Assembly: GCF_006442545.2 (NCBI RefSeq)
Contig: NZ_CP083952.1
Span: 3,217,501 to 3,281,500 of the forward strand
DNA length: 64,000 nucleotides
Source of the DNA: Mesorhizobium sp. B2-1-8
GTDB lineage: Bacteria > Pseudomonadota > Alphaproteobacteria > Rhizobiales > Rhizobiaceae
Direction: 5' to 3'
A program made the translations under genes and the position numbers. The first letter of the stretch is position 1. Each line of letters starts with the position of its first letter. The notes below the pieces were generated by a model, which saw only the letters and a list, made by a program, of their open reading frames with translations, was not told the origin of the DNA and searched no databases. Below, in pieces: positions 9,785 to 19,434 of this stretch.

Positions 9785-10912
9785 ATGTCGCTGCGCCTTG
9801 CCACCTTCAATGTCGAGAACCTGATGAACAGGTTCGATTTTTCCGGCTATCGCAACCAGCTCAACGAAGACCGGACGCTGGCGCTGTTCGATATCCAGAG
9901 CGAGGCCGAATATAGGATGCTGGAACAGGCGCGTGCCATCGCGCAATCCGACGATACGCGCCAGCTGACGGCGCTGGCCATCGCCGCCACCCGTGCCGAC
10001 ATCATCTGCATGCAGGAGGTCGACAACATCGAGGCCCTGAAGGCCTTCGAATATGGCTATCTGTTCAAGATGGTGGGGCAGGGTTACCGCCAGAAATACA
10101 CAACATCGGGCAATGATTCGCGCGGCATCGATGTCGCCCTGATGATGCGCAACGAAACCGCGCAGGGACAGCCGATCGAATTCGTGCGCATGACCAGCCA
10201 CGCCTATGTCACCTACGAGCAGTTCGGGTTGCACACGCCGGAGCTTGCAGCCCTCGGCAGCCAGGCCAATGAACGCATCTTCCGGCGCGACTGCCTGGAA
10301 GTCGATGTCACCGTGGGCGCTGTGCCGCTGACGCTCTATCTCGTGCACTTCAAGTCGATGGGGTCGGCCCGCAACGGGCTCGACGGACGTGAGGCGACGA
10401 TGCCGGTGCGCATCGCCGAGGCGCAGGCCGTGCGGCGCATCATCGAGGAGCGTTTCGGTGCGGAGACTGCCGACAAGACCGTGGCCGCCGACAAGCGCTG
10501 GGCGATCTGCGGCGACATGAACGACTACCGCCAGCGCGTGAAGATCGCCGGCGATGAGATCGACGGCTACCGTTTCCAGGTAGTCGACGAGAACCTGTCC
10601 TGCATCAATGTGCTGACAGCGGGCGGCTTCTGCGAAAACGTCGTCGAGCGGCGGCCGGAAATGAACCGATGGAGCTTCTATCACACACGCGGGCCGCAAG
10701 AGCGGCATCTGTGCCAACTCGACTACATCCTGCTGTCGAAGGGGCTGGCGGCGAAGAACGCCACCGCGGTACCCGACATCATCCGCAACGGCCAACCCTG
10801 GCGCACGATCTTTCCCACCGGCCAGGAAGTCGAGCGCTTCCCGCGCACCGGGTGGGATCGGCCCAAGGCTTCGGACCATTGCCCGGTGGCGATCACGCTG
10901 GACATGGTCTGA
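9785..10912 (+). CDS. Endonuclease/exonuclease/phosphatase-fold protein
   Basis: 375-residue EEP (DNase I-like) hydrolase. It has the family's opening LATFNVENLM, the metal ligand in MQEVDN near residue 76, the central GDMNDY and the terminal SDHCPVAI with catalytic Asp-His. No signal peptide is seen from ATG 9785. The substrate is not evident: the fold covers nucleases, phosphodiesterases and lipid phosphatases. It is followed after 36 bases by a Nudix gene on the same strand, suggesting a two-gene transcript for phosphate-ester hydrolysis. Confidence 0.85.
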   Translation: MSLRLATFNVENLMNRFDFSGYRNQLNEDRTLALFDIQSEAEYRMLEQARAIAQSDDTRQLTALAIAATRADIICMQEVDNIEALKAFEYGYLFKMVGQGYRQKYTTSGNDSRGIDVALMMRNETAQGQPIEFVRMTSHAYVTYEQFGLHTPELAALGSQANERIFRRDCLEVDVTVGAVPLTLYLVHFKSMGSARNGLDGREATMPVRIAEAQAVRRIIEERFGAETADKTVAADKRWAICGDMNDYRQRVKIAGDEIDGYRFQVVDENLSCINVLTAGGFCENVVERRPEMNRWSFYHTRGPQERHLCQLDYILLSKGLAAKNATAVPDIIRNGQPWRTIFPTGQEVERFPRTGWDRPKASDHCPVAITLDMV

Positions 10913-10948
10913 TGGGCAGGATGTGGGCAGGATAGGGCCTGAGCCGAC

Positions 10949-11665
10949 ATGAGTTTTGATCTTCCGCGCAATGTCATCCTGCCGGTCGACGCCATCGATG
11001 TGCGCCTCGATGCCCGACCGCATCCCTTCGCGGTGGATAATGCCGAGGCGATCGCCGAGAACTGGCGGCAGGAGATAGCGGCCAATCCGGCGCTGTTCGA
11101 TGGCACGGTGGTTCTGCTTTCAGAACTTGCCTATCGCGACCGCAGCCTCGTTGGCCGCTGCCATGCGGTCAACTACTCGACCTTCATGCTCTGGCGCAAG
11201 CGACGGGAAAATTCCGGCGCCGAGCACGCCTATGGCCATGCCATGCTGGTGGCCGGGGACAATGCGCTGGTGGCGATCCGCATGGGACGACACACAGTGG
11301 GTGCCGGCAGCGTCTATTTCGCCGCCGGCTCGTTCGAGCCGATCGATTTCCGTGATGGGCTGGTCGATGTCGATTTCAACATGATCCGCGAGGTGCGCGA
11401 GGAGACCGGCCTCGACCTGTCGGATGCCAGGCGCGGCGTGCGCTGGCACGCCCTGTCGGCGGCAAGCGGCACCGTCATCTTCCGCCGTTATCATGTCGAT
11501 GGGTCGGCCAACGAGATTGCGCGCCGAATCTCGGCCTTCGTCGCCACCGAAGCCGATCCGGAGATCGAGGGACCGGTGGTCATCCGCCATGCCGGCGACC
11601 TGCCGGACGGGTTATCGCGGCACATGAAGCCGCTGATCGAGTGGCATTTCGCGAACGGAAATTAA
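10949..11665 (+). CDS. Nudix hydrolase-like protein
   Basis: 238 residues. The central REVREETGLDL is the core of the Nudix box (REUxEExGU) that binds magnesium for pyrophosphate hydrolysis. The upstream Gx5E part is not clean: the preceding region reads GSFEPIDFRDGLVDVDFNMI. The substrate is unknown and activity is likely but not certain. It shares orientation with the EEP gene 36 bases upstream. Confidence 0.8.
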   Translation: MSFDLPRNVILPVDAIDVRLDARPHPFAVDNAEAIAENWRQEIAANPALFDGTVVLLSELAYRDRSLVGRCHAVNYSTFMLWRKRRENSGAEHAYGHAMLVAGDNALVAIRMGRHTVGAGSVYFAAGSFEPIDFRDGLVDVDFNMIREVREETGLDLSDARRGVRWHALSAASGTVIFRRYHVDGSANEIARRISAFVATEADPEIEGPVVIRHAGDLPDGLSRHMKPLIEWHFANGN

Positions 11666-11739
11666 ATTCCGTGCCGTTGTCACGGATCGGCAGCGCGATG
11701 GTCCGAGCGGCTCTTGCAGATGAACAGCTATACGGGCTG

Positions 11740-11775
11740 TTGCGTAATGATAGCAGATTTGCGATATTGCTATCA
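11740..11775 (+). promoter_or_regulatory. fitAB promoter with inverted-repeat operator
   Basis: TTGCGT (11740-11745), 17 bases, GATATT (11763-11768) is a plausible promoter. Overlapping it are TGATAGCA (11748-11755) and TGCTATCA (11768-11775), an exact inverted repeat with a 12-base spacer. The half-site TGCTATCA is, as I recall, the one bound by gonococcal FitAB, which supports autoregulation here. Confidence 0.65.
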
Positions 11776-11805
11776 ATGACATCATTGTAGCTTTGGATGA
11801 TATCA

Positions 11806-12060
11806 ATGAGTGCTGTCACTATCCGCAATTTGCCAGAGGAAACGCTCCGCGCCCTGAAAGTGCGGGCAGCGCATCACGGCCGCAGCACCGAAGCCGAAAT
11901 GCGTGAAATCCTGGAAACGGCCGTGCGGCCACCCAGTCGGGTCAAACTCGGCTCCCTGCTCGCCGCCATCGGCCGCGAGGCCGGATTGTCGGATGGGGAC
12001 GTCGATGCCTTGCAGCAGCTCCGCGACAAGACACCGGGCGGGCCGGTGAGATTCGAATGA
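11806..12060 (+). CDS. fitA: FitA-like ribbon-helix-helix antitoxin
   Basis: 84-residue antitoxin. The N-terminal MSAVTIRNLPEETLRALKVR is a ribbon-helix-helix DNA-binding domain, followed by HGRSTEAEMREILETAV, typical of FitA/VapB antitoxins. The C-terminal tail would wrap the toxin active site. An in-frame ATG at 11797 would add MIS; neither start has a strong ribosome site, and 11806 gives the conventional N-terminus. The stop codon overlaps the toxin start by ATGA, so the two are translationally coupled and form an operon. Confidence 0.9.
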   Translation: MSAVTIRNLPEETLRALKVRAAHHGRSTEAEMREILETAVRPPSRVKLGSLLAAIGREAGLSDGDVDALQQLRDKTPGGPVRFE

Positions 12061-12482
12061 TCCTCATCGACACCAATGTCATTTCCGAGCCGTGGAGACC
12101 TGCACCCGATCCCCGCGTCATCGGGTGGATCGACGCCCAGGCGGTCGAAACCCTGTATCTCTCGGCTGTCACCGTAGCCGAGTTGCGTTTCGGCATCGCG
12201 GCGATGCCTGCCGGCAAGCGCCGCACGATCCTGCAGGATCGTCTCGAGCAGGACGCGTTGCCGCTGTTTGCTGGCCGCATTCTGCCCTTCGACCTCGATG
12301 CGTCGCGCGCCTATGCCAACCTCATGGTACAGGCGAGAGCCGCGGGCAAGGCGATCGGCAACGCGGACGGCTACATCGCGGCCACTGCCGTAGCGCACGG
12401 TCTCACGATCGCCACACGCGACACCGGTCCATTCGCGGCCGCCGGGTTGAACACCGTCAATCCGTGGGAAGCAGCGATATAA
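12057..12482 (+). CDS. fitB: FitB/VapC-type PIN-domain toxin ribonuclease
   Basis: 141-residue PIN-domain RNase, the toxin of a type II system. The expected acidic metal ligands are all present: D5 (LIDTNVISE), E42 (TVAELRFGI), D104 (GNADGYIAATA) and D122 (TRDTGPF). The target RNA is unknown; family members cut tRNA or rRNA. It starts at the ATGA overlap with fitA, so the pair is probably intact and functional. FitAB modules on chromosomes are common in rhizobia and often have no known phenotype. Confidence 0.93.
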   Translation: MILIDTNVISEPWRPAPDPRVIGWIDAQAVETLYLSAVTVAELRFGIAAMPAGKRRTILQDRLEQDALPLFAGRILPFDLDASRAYANLMVQARAAGKAIGNADGYIAATAVAHGLTIATRDTGPFAAAGLNTVNPWEAAI

Positions 12483-12546
12483 CCGGGCGTTCCATCCTAA
12501 GCCGTAGGCGAGCAATAGATCAGAAGACCGGCCGGCGTGTCGACGC

Positions 12547-13764
<1,218 letters not shown>

Positions 13765-13766
13765 GG

Positions 13767-14468
13767 TTATGCCGTCTCCAGTTTCGCGGTGTCGGAGGCG
13801 ACGTGGCCGTCGAGGAAGCGGATGGTGCGCTCGGCATATTCGGCGACATCGGCCTCGTGTGTGACCATGGCGATGGTCAGGCCAAGCTCCTTGTTCAGCT
13901 TCGTCAGCAACTCCATGATTTCATGGGTGCGTGCAGTGTCGAGATTTCCGGTCGGCTCGTCGGCGACGAGCAGCGTTGGCCTGGTGACGATGGCGCGCGC
14001 TATCGCCACGCGCTGCTGCTGGCCGCCGGAGAGCTCCGCTGGCGTGTGGTGTTCGCGGCCGACGAGGCCGACCTGGGCCAGCGCCTGCATGGCAAGGTAG
14101 CGGCGCTCGCGGGCGGCGACGCCGCGATAGATCAGCGGCAGTTCGACATTTTCGGCCGCGGTGGTGCGGGCCAGCAGGTTGTAGCCCTGGAAGACGAAGC
14201 CGACATAAAGGTTGCGCAGCATGGCGCGGCGGTTGCGGTCGAGCCGGCCGGCATCGACGCCCATGAAGGAATAGGTTCCGGCCGTCGGTGTGTCGAGGCA
14301 GCCGATGATGTTCATCGCCGTCGATTTGCCGGAACCCGACGGACCCATGATGGCGACGAATTCGCCGCGCCGGATGGCAAGATCGACGCCGGCCAGTGCA
14401 TGCACCTTGCCTTCGCCCTGGCCGTAGCTCTTCCAGACCTTGTCGAAGGTGATGAGGGGCGCGGCCAC
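13767..14468 (-). CDS. MacB-like ABC transporter ATP-binding protein
   Basis: 233-residue cytoplasmic ATPase of the LolD/MacB class. Walker A is GPSGSGKST, the Q-loop lies in GFVFQGYNLL, the signature [15 protein letters not shown] and Walker [13 protein letters not shown] follow, and the switch histidine is in MVTHEADVA. It powers the MacB-like permease encoded next. The adaptor gene ends four bases before it and the permease starts three bases after it, so all three are one transcript. Confidence 0.93.
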   Translation of the reverse strand: MAAPLITFDKVWKSYGQGEGKVHALAGVDLAIRRGEFVAIMGPSGSGKSTAMNIIGCLDTPTAGTYSFMGVDAGRLDRNRRAMLRNLYVGFVFQGYNLLARTTAAENVELPLIYRGVAARERRYLAMQALAQVGLVGREHHTPAELSGGQQQRVAIARAIVTRPTLLVADEPTGNLDTARTHEIMELLTKLNKELGLTIAMVTHEADVAEYAERTIRFLDGHVASDTAKLETA

Positions 14469-14472
14469 GGCC

Positions 14473-15759
14473 TCAGCTCCGCGATTGCGAGGCGGTGATG
14501 ATCTGCGCGCCTTCCTCCAGGCCGGAGGTGATCTCGGTCAGTTCGCCATCGGTCGAGCCGATCTTGACGTTGACCGGATGCGGCCGGCCGTTCTCCAGCA
14601 CATAGAGCGTGCGAGAACCATCGGTCGGTGGCTTCGCCGCCTGGCGCTGGCGGTTGGGGCGGCCCATGCGGCCGGTGAACAGGTCGCTGAGGCTCCAGCC
14701 GCGCGCGGCCTGCTGCGCCGGGCGGTAGCGGAAGGCGCCGGCGGGCACGGTGAGCACATCCTTGGCCTGCCGGGTGACCACCGAAACGGTAGCGGTCATG
14801 CCCGGGCGCAGCAGAAGTTCGCTGTTGTCGACCTCGAGCCGCGCATTGTAGGTGACGACGCCATCCGTCGTGACCGAGGCATAGGAGATGTCGCGGATTT
14901 CGGCATCGAACGGCCGGTCGGGGAAGGCGTCGACGGTGAAGCGGGCGTGCTGGCCTGACTTGACCGCACCGATGTCGGCTTCGTCGACCGCCGCCACCAG
15001 CTCCATGTTCCTCAAATCCGCGGCGATGATAAACAGCACCGGCGCCTGCAGCGAAGAGGCTACCGTCTGGCCGGGGTCGACCGAACGGGTCAGCACGATG
15101 CCATCGATCGGCGCGTAGATGGTGCTGTTGGCCAGGTCGGTCTGCTGCGATTTCAGGTCGGCATTGGCGATGGCCAGATTGGCCGCGGCGCTGTCGAGCG
15201 CCGCCCTGGAGCGGTCGCGCGTCGCGGTCGCCGCCTCGAGCGACTGGTCGGTGGCCATGCCGCGCTTGGTCAACGCGGCCGCGCGGACAAGCGCGCTTTC
15301 GTTCTCGGCCAGCGTTACCTTGGCGTCCTCGACATTGGCAGCCGCGGCTTTCGCGGACGCTTCGGCTCGTTCGATCTGGACCTGCAGCTTGGCGGTGTCG
15401 AGCGCCGCCAGCACGTCGCCCTTCTTCACCTGCTGGTTCTCATTGACCGCGACCGAGCGTATGATGCCGGAGAGCTGGCTTGATATGTCGACTTGGGTGA
15501 GCGGCTGCAGCGTGCCCGTCGCCGACACCTGGACGGTAAGGTCGGCCTTGGCCGCCGGCACTGTCGTGTAGTCTATCCTGGTCGGCGTGCCGGCGTACCA
15601 TTGATAGCCCGCAAAAGCCGCGACGAGGACGATCAGCGCCAGCAACGCATAGAGCCAGCCACGCCGGCGCGTCTTGCGCAGACCTTGTCTGTCGAGTCCA
15701 AGCGCCGTCTCGATGGCGGAATCCGATTCCGTCTTTGGCAGATTGACAATCTGGTCCAC
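14473..15759 (-). CDS. MacA-like periplasmic adaptor (HlyD/RND family)
   Basis: 428-residue membrane-fusion protein. A cytoplasmic N-terminal stretch of about 32 residues precedes one helix (WLYALLALIVLVAAFAGYQW). Then come the biotinyl-lipoyl-like half-motifs (VSATGTLQPLTQVDISSQLS), a long helical hairpin between about residues 110 and 190, and beta-barrel parts ending LEEGAQIITA. It would link the MacB-like complex to an outer-membrane TolC-type channel, whose gene is not adjacent. First gene of the minus-strand export operon; divergent from a PhzF gene. Confidence 0.9.
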   Translation of the reverse strand: MDQIVNLPKTESDSAIETALGLDRQGLRKTRRRGWLYALLALIVLVAAFAGYQWYAGTPTRIDYTTVPAAKADLTVQVSATGTLQPLTQVDISSQLSGIIRSVAVNENQQVKKGDVLAALDTAKLQVQIERAEASAKAAAANVEDAKVTLAENESALVRAAALTKRGMATDQSLEAATATRDRSRAALDSAAANLAIANADLKSQQTDLANSTIYAPIDGIVLTRSVDPGQTVASSLQAPVLFIIAADLRNMELVAAVDEADIGAVKSGQHARFTVDAFPDRPFDAEIRDISYASVTTDGVVTYNARLEVDNSELLLRPGMTATVSVVTRQAKDVLTVPAGAFRYRPAQQAARGWSLSDLFTGRMGRPNRQRQAAKPPTDGSRTLYVLENGRPHPVNVKIGSTDGELTEITSGLEEGAQIITASQSRS

Positions 15760-15788
15760 GTCGGACCCCTGTGATGCGTAATGTCCCT

Positions 15789-15802
15789 ATCTGTGCACAG
15801 AT
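15789..15802. promoter_or_regulatory. Perfect 14-base palindrome between the macA-like and phzF-like genes
   Basis: ATCTGTGCACAGAT is its own reverse complement and lies between divergent start codons at 15759 and 15861. It is a candidate operator for an unidentified regulator; no regulator gene adjoins it. Confidence 0.45.
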
Positions 15803-15860
15803 CAGGCTTACCGGTTCAAATATCAAATTAAATTTCGCCCATGTTGGGATTGAGGCAGGA

Positions 15861-16769
15861 ATGCAAACCCGGAATTACTTGCTTTACGATGTGTTTACGA
15901 CCCAGCGACTGGCCGGCAACCCGCTGGCGGTGGTGTTGGATTGCAAAGGTCTGGACACCGCCGCGATGCAGGCCATCGCGCGCGAGTTCAACCTGTCCGA
16001 ATCGGTATTCGTGCTGCCGCCTGATAACCCAAAGCACCGAAACCGCATCCGCATCTTCACGCCCGACTATGAAATGCCATTCGCGGGCCACCCGACGGTG
16101 GGCTCGGCTATCGCGCTGGCGGAACTGGCCGGTGAGGGCGGAGCCGGCATCTTCGTGCTGGAAGAAAACATCGGCCCGGTGCGTTGCGCGGTCAGCAAGC
16201 ACGATGGCGCCACCTTCGCCGAATTCGACCTGGCGAAACTGCCGGAGCCGTTGAAGCTCGATGCCGATCCGGAGGCGGTCGGGGCGGCGCTTGGCCTGGC
16301 GCCGCACGAGATCGGCTTCGAGAATCACCGTGTCGCCTTCTGGTCGGCGGGCGTGCCCTATGTGACCATTCCGGTCGCCAACCTCGAGGCGGCGGGCCGG
16401 ATCAGGCTGGACAACCAGGCGTGGTCGGAACTGGCACCGCGCAAGACCGAATGGGCCTTCGCCAGTCCGTACGTCTATTGCCGCGAGACGGTGAATCACG
16501 AAAGCGCTTTTCATGTGCGCATGATCGTGCCCGGCACGCCGTCCTATGAGGACCCGGCGACGGGCTCCGCTGCGGCCGCTTTCGCCGGCGCCATCATGCA
16601 TTTCGACGGCCCGACGGACGGGGTTTCGCAGCTATGGATCGAGCAGGGACTGGAGATGGGGCGGCCATCGCGCATCCGCCTCGAACTGACCGTACAGGGT
16701 GGAAAACTGGCGTCCGCGCGCATTGGCGGCAATGCGATCAAGGTGGCGGAAGGCAAGCTTTTCGTTTGA
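15861..16769 (+). CDS. PhzF-family isomerase/epimerase-like protein
   Basis: 302 residues with the diaminopimelate-epimerase-like double fold of PhzF proteins. Typical markers are YDVFTTQRLAGNPLAVV at the start, REFNLSESVFV with the catalytic glutamate, PFAGHPTVGSA, and GVEDPATGSA-like YEDPATGSAAAAF. Substrates across the family are diverse and none can be assigned here. ATG 15861 has TGAGGCAGGA before it; the longer open frame from 15771 runs through the divergent promoter region. It is followed by tRNA-Lys. Confidence 0.92.
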   Translation: MQTRNYLLYDVFTTQRLAGNPLAVVLDCKGLDTAAMQAIAREFNLSESVFVLPPDNPKHRNRIRIFTPDYEMPFAGHPTVGSAIALAELAGEGGAGIFVLEENIGPVRCAVSKHDGATFAEFDLAKLPEPLKLDADPEAVGAALGLAPHEIGFENHRVAFWSAGVPYVTIPVANLEAAGRIRLDNQAWSELAPRKTEWAFASPYVYCRETVNHESAFHVRMIVPGTPSYEDPATGSAAAAFAGAIMHFDGPTDGVSQLWIEQGLEMGRPSRIRLELTVQGGKLASARIGGNAIKVAEGKLFV

Positions 16770-16875
16770 CCGGGAGAGGCCTCGGTCGATTTGTCGGGAA
16801 ATGATTCCAGCAGGGCTGGACAGGATCGGCATCGGCGGCTATATGGCCGCCAACGCCGGTTTTTGCCGGCCGAGT

Positions 16876-16951
<76 letters not shown>

Positions 16952-17068
16952 AATTCTAACAAAATCAATTTGTTGGACGAGGTGAGGGACCCTGGCGGAT
17001 GCAGGCGGAAGTCCGTGTCCGCGGTATGTCCAGATATTTTGGGCCAGCACCGAAATTGCATCCTGGAT

Positions 17069-17380
17069 CTAGATGCGCGTCATGCCGTTCTCCCGGCTGC
17101 CAAAATGTCGCGCTGGCGGCGGCCGATCTGTGCTTGGCCCTTGGTTTGATCCACGGCCCACTTCGATGATTCCCACCAGTGCGCGAATAAACTCAACCAT
17201 ATCGTTTGCCGTGATGGCTGCCTTGTCGGGGTTTTGCCCGATGTGCTCGGCTGCTTCGCAGCATGAACGGCGGATAAGATCGTAGTGTGTATCCCTTTCA
17301 TCCTCCGGCAACGCCGCCAACTTCATGGCTCGGTTATAAATCAACCGCAGCAATAGTTCGAGAGCTGCTCCGACACTCAT
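17069..17380 (-). CDS. Hypothetical protein, 103 residues
   Basis: Not recognised. Predicted mostly helical: GAALELLLRLIYNRAMKLAALP, then a Cys-Cys pair (RRSCCEAAEHIG) and VEFIRALVGIIEVG, with a polar tail. ATG 17380 has GGAG seven bases upstream; an ATG at 17395 lacks one, and the open frame further up looks non-coding. It lies between tRNA-Lys and a nuclease-like fragment, in a stretch of lower GC and weak coding character, so it may be a remnant of inserted DNA. Confidence 0.45.
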   Translation of the reverse strand: MSVGAALELLLRLIYNRAMKLAALPEDERDTHYDLIRRSCCEAAEHIGQNPDKAAITANDMVEFIRALVGIIEVGRGSNQGPSTDRPPPARHFGSRENGMTRI

Positions 17381-17629
17381 GCGTTTGCTCCGCATTGGTC
17401 GAGCGTCCCGGCGCCTGAGGGCGCGCGTTTGGAACGTCCGATGAGGAGGTGTTTCCCGTCCCCGTATGCAAGGCTGCATCACAGCCGTTAATATATTCTT
17501 TCTTGCTAATGTAAGTTCGCGGGAGCCTGCAGAAAGGCGAGCGGCGCCCGGCGCTTCTTCTTGCGGTCGAAATTTCAGTAGGCCCGAGCCAGGAAATCGC
17601 GAGCCCCCCTTGGGGGCATCCGAAAATTT

Positions 17630-17863
17630 ATGAGGATTTGTACACAAGGCGTCCGCGCATGGGCGCATCATATCGCGAGGATGTCGGGCAACGCCGCACT
17701 GCCCGTGCGTTGGGCCCATGACGCAAAACGAGATCGCTGGCTATATGGACAAGGCTGGACCGTCCTTCGGTTCACGGGTACCGAAATTCACGAGAATTTG
17801 GATCGTTGTCTCGACGAAATATGTACGTTGGTCGGCGTTGAGCGCTTGAACAGGCCTCAGTGA
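17630..17863 (+). pseudogene. Fragment resembling the C-terminus of a DUF559/PDDEXK-like nuclease
   Basis: A 77-residue open frame. Its second half, KRDRWLYGQGWTVLRFTGTE followed by IHENLDRCLDEI, matches the end pattern of small restriction-like endonuclease proteins (DUF559 and relatives). The first half does not, and the N-terminal catalytic region is missing; an in-frame stop lies at 17579. I read it as a degraded remnant. A short authentic gene using ATG 17630 is the alternative. Family call is from pattern memory. Confidence 0.45.
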
Positions 17864-17896
17864 TGAACCAGGTGGGGTGGCTGGGCTGCAGGTGCC

Positions 17897-18295
17897 TTAC
17901 TGCGCCGGTTTGCCGATGCTGGCCTTGAACTTGACCTTCATGGCGATCTGCCCGGTCACTGTCATCTGCGATCCCGCAGCACCTCCCATGCTGCGATCCC
18001 TGGCGTTGACGTTCGTGGTCACGCTGGTGACCTCGCATGTGTCGGCAACGGTATCGAGCACCATGGCGCAACTGCCGGCCGCGACCTTGTAGAATGAACG
18101 CAGCGCGGTTTGCTGCTGCGCCGCGACATCCTCGTCGTCCTTGACGGGAAGGGTCATGGTCAGACTGGATTGGATTTTGGCCAGCCCGTCGTCGCCGGCG
18201 CGCCGGAAGCGGCCATTCTCATCGACATACTGCGATAAAGCCGGCGCAACAGTGCCGCAAAGCAGCGCAATGACAGTTATCGCCTTCAAATACAT
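17897..18295 (-). CDS. Hypothetical periplasmic protein, 132 residues
   Basis: An N-terminal signal peptide (MYLKAITVIALLCGTVAPALS, cut near residue 21) precedes a polar domain with two cysteines (GSCAMVLDTVADTCEV) that could form a disulfide, ending in a beta-rich segment (SQMTVTGQIAMKVKFKASIG). GGAG lies eight bases before the ATG. No family recognised. It is a single gene upstream of, and co-oriented with, nothing obvious; the cob cluster begins about 90 bases higher on the same strand, so read-through is possible. Confidence 0.7.
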   Translation of the reverse strand: MYLKAITVIALLCGTVAPALSQYVDENGRFRRAGDDGLAKIQSSLTMTLPVKDDEDVAAQQQTALRSFYKVAAGSCAMVLDTVADTCEVTSVTTNVNARDRSMGGAAGSQMTVTGQIAMKVKFKASIGKPAQ

Positions 18296-18385
18296 CGTCT
18301 GATCTCCACATGAGATTTACTGGTCTCATGAAACAATCAAAACGGCGTTATTATTTTGGCTCAATCACGTTGAAAGTTTGACGGA

Positions 18386-19396
18386 TTACTTCTCCGACAC
18401 TCCCGCCTCGGCAAAGCTCGCCATTCTCGCATGGCACTCCAGCGCCGAGCGCACGATGTTGACGGCCAGGCACGCGCCGGAGCCTTCGCCGAGCCGCATG
18501 CCGAGATCGAGCAGCGGCGGCAGGGCGAGCGCTTCGAGCAGGCCGCGATGGCCCGATTCGGCGGAGACGTGTGCGGCGATCGTATGAGCAAGGCCGGTCG
18601 GGTGCAGTTTCGCCAGCGGCGCGGCGGCGGCGGTGCAGACGAAGCCATCGAGCAGCACGGGTATGCCCAGATGCCGCGCGGCGAGCGTGGCGCCGAAAAT
18701 AGCGGCGAGTTCGCGCCCGCCAAGGGAGGCTGCGATCGCCAGCGGATCGGCAAGGGCTGCGGCGTGGCGCTTCAGGCCGGCTTCGATGGCGACCACCTTG
18801 CGCTTCAGGCCGGCATCGTCGACGCCGGTGCCGCGTCCGGTCCATTTTTCGGCACCGCCGCCGAACAGGGCAGCCGAAATGGCGGCGGCCGGCGTGGTGT
18901 TGCCGATGCCCATTTCGCCAAAGCAGACGAGGTCGATGTCTTTGGTCACCGCGTCATGGCCTGCGGACACTGCGGCGAGAAAAGCTTTCTCGTCCATCGC
19001 GGATGTCTGCGTGAAGTCGCCGGTCGGATGGTCGAGGTCGAGCGGGATGACGTCGAGCTCGGCGCCGGCGATGCGGGCGAGCTGGTTGATGGCGGCACCG
19101 CCGCCGGCAAAATTGGCCACCATCTGCACGGTGACTTCCGAAGGGTAGGCCGACACGCCTTGCGCGGTGACGCCGTGGTTGCCGGCGAAGACGAAGACTT
19201 TCACGCGGTCGAGCTTCGGCATGTCACGGCCTTGCCAGCGCGCCAGCCAGGCGGCGATCGATTCGAGCCGGCCGAGGCTGCCTTGCGGCTTGGTCAGTGT
19301 ATCCTGGCGGCGGGCAACGGTATTGGCCGCGGCCTCGCTGCCGGCTGGCAGGTCGAGACAGGCTGCGCGCAGTTCATCGAGGGATTTGAAGGGCAT
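18386..19396 (-). CDS. cobU: Nicotinate-nucleotide--dimethylbenzimidazole phosphoribosyltransferase
   Basis: Makes alpha-ribazole phosphate for the lower ligand of cobalamin; called CobU in Pseudomonas denitrificans and CobT in Salmonella (distinct from the cobaltochelatase CobT). 336 residues, normal length. Markers: TKPQGSLGRLE near the start, VFAGNHGVTAQGVSAYP, CFGEMGIGNTTPAAAI, and the glutamate-containing AHVSAESGHRGLLEAL near the end (catalytic Glu by family knowledge). Last gene of the minus-strand block cobL-cobE-cobM-cobA-cobB-cobV-cobU; 38 bases separate it from cobV. Confidence 0.96.
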   Translation of the reverse strand: MPFKSLDELRAACLDLPAGSEAAANTVARRQDTLTKPQGSLGRLESIAAWLARWQGRDMPKLDRVKVFVFAGNHGVTAQGVSAYPSEVTVQMVANFAGGGAAINQLARIAGAELDVIPLDLDHPTGDFTQTSAMDEKAFLAAVSAGHDAVTKDIDLVCFGEMGIGNTTPAAAISAALFGGGAEKWTGRGTGVDDAGLKRKVVAIEAGLKRHAAALADPLAIAASLGGRELAAIFGATLAARHLGIPVLLDGFVCTAAAAPLAKLHPTGLAHTIAAHVSAESGHRGLLEALALPPLLDLGMRLGEGSGACLAVNIVRSALECHARMASFAEAGVSEK

Positions 19397-19434
19397 GGGG
19401 GCAAGGTCTCCAGAAGGGAATCAGGTCGAGGGGG

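Noticed and set aside
9689..11023. Long minus-strand open frame (over 400 codons) opposite the EEP and Nudix genes
   Set aside because: Antisense shadow in high-GC DNA; the plus-strand genes have clear family motifs and this one has none.
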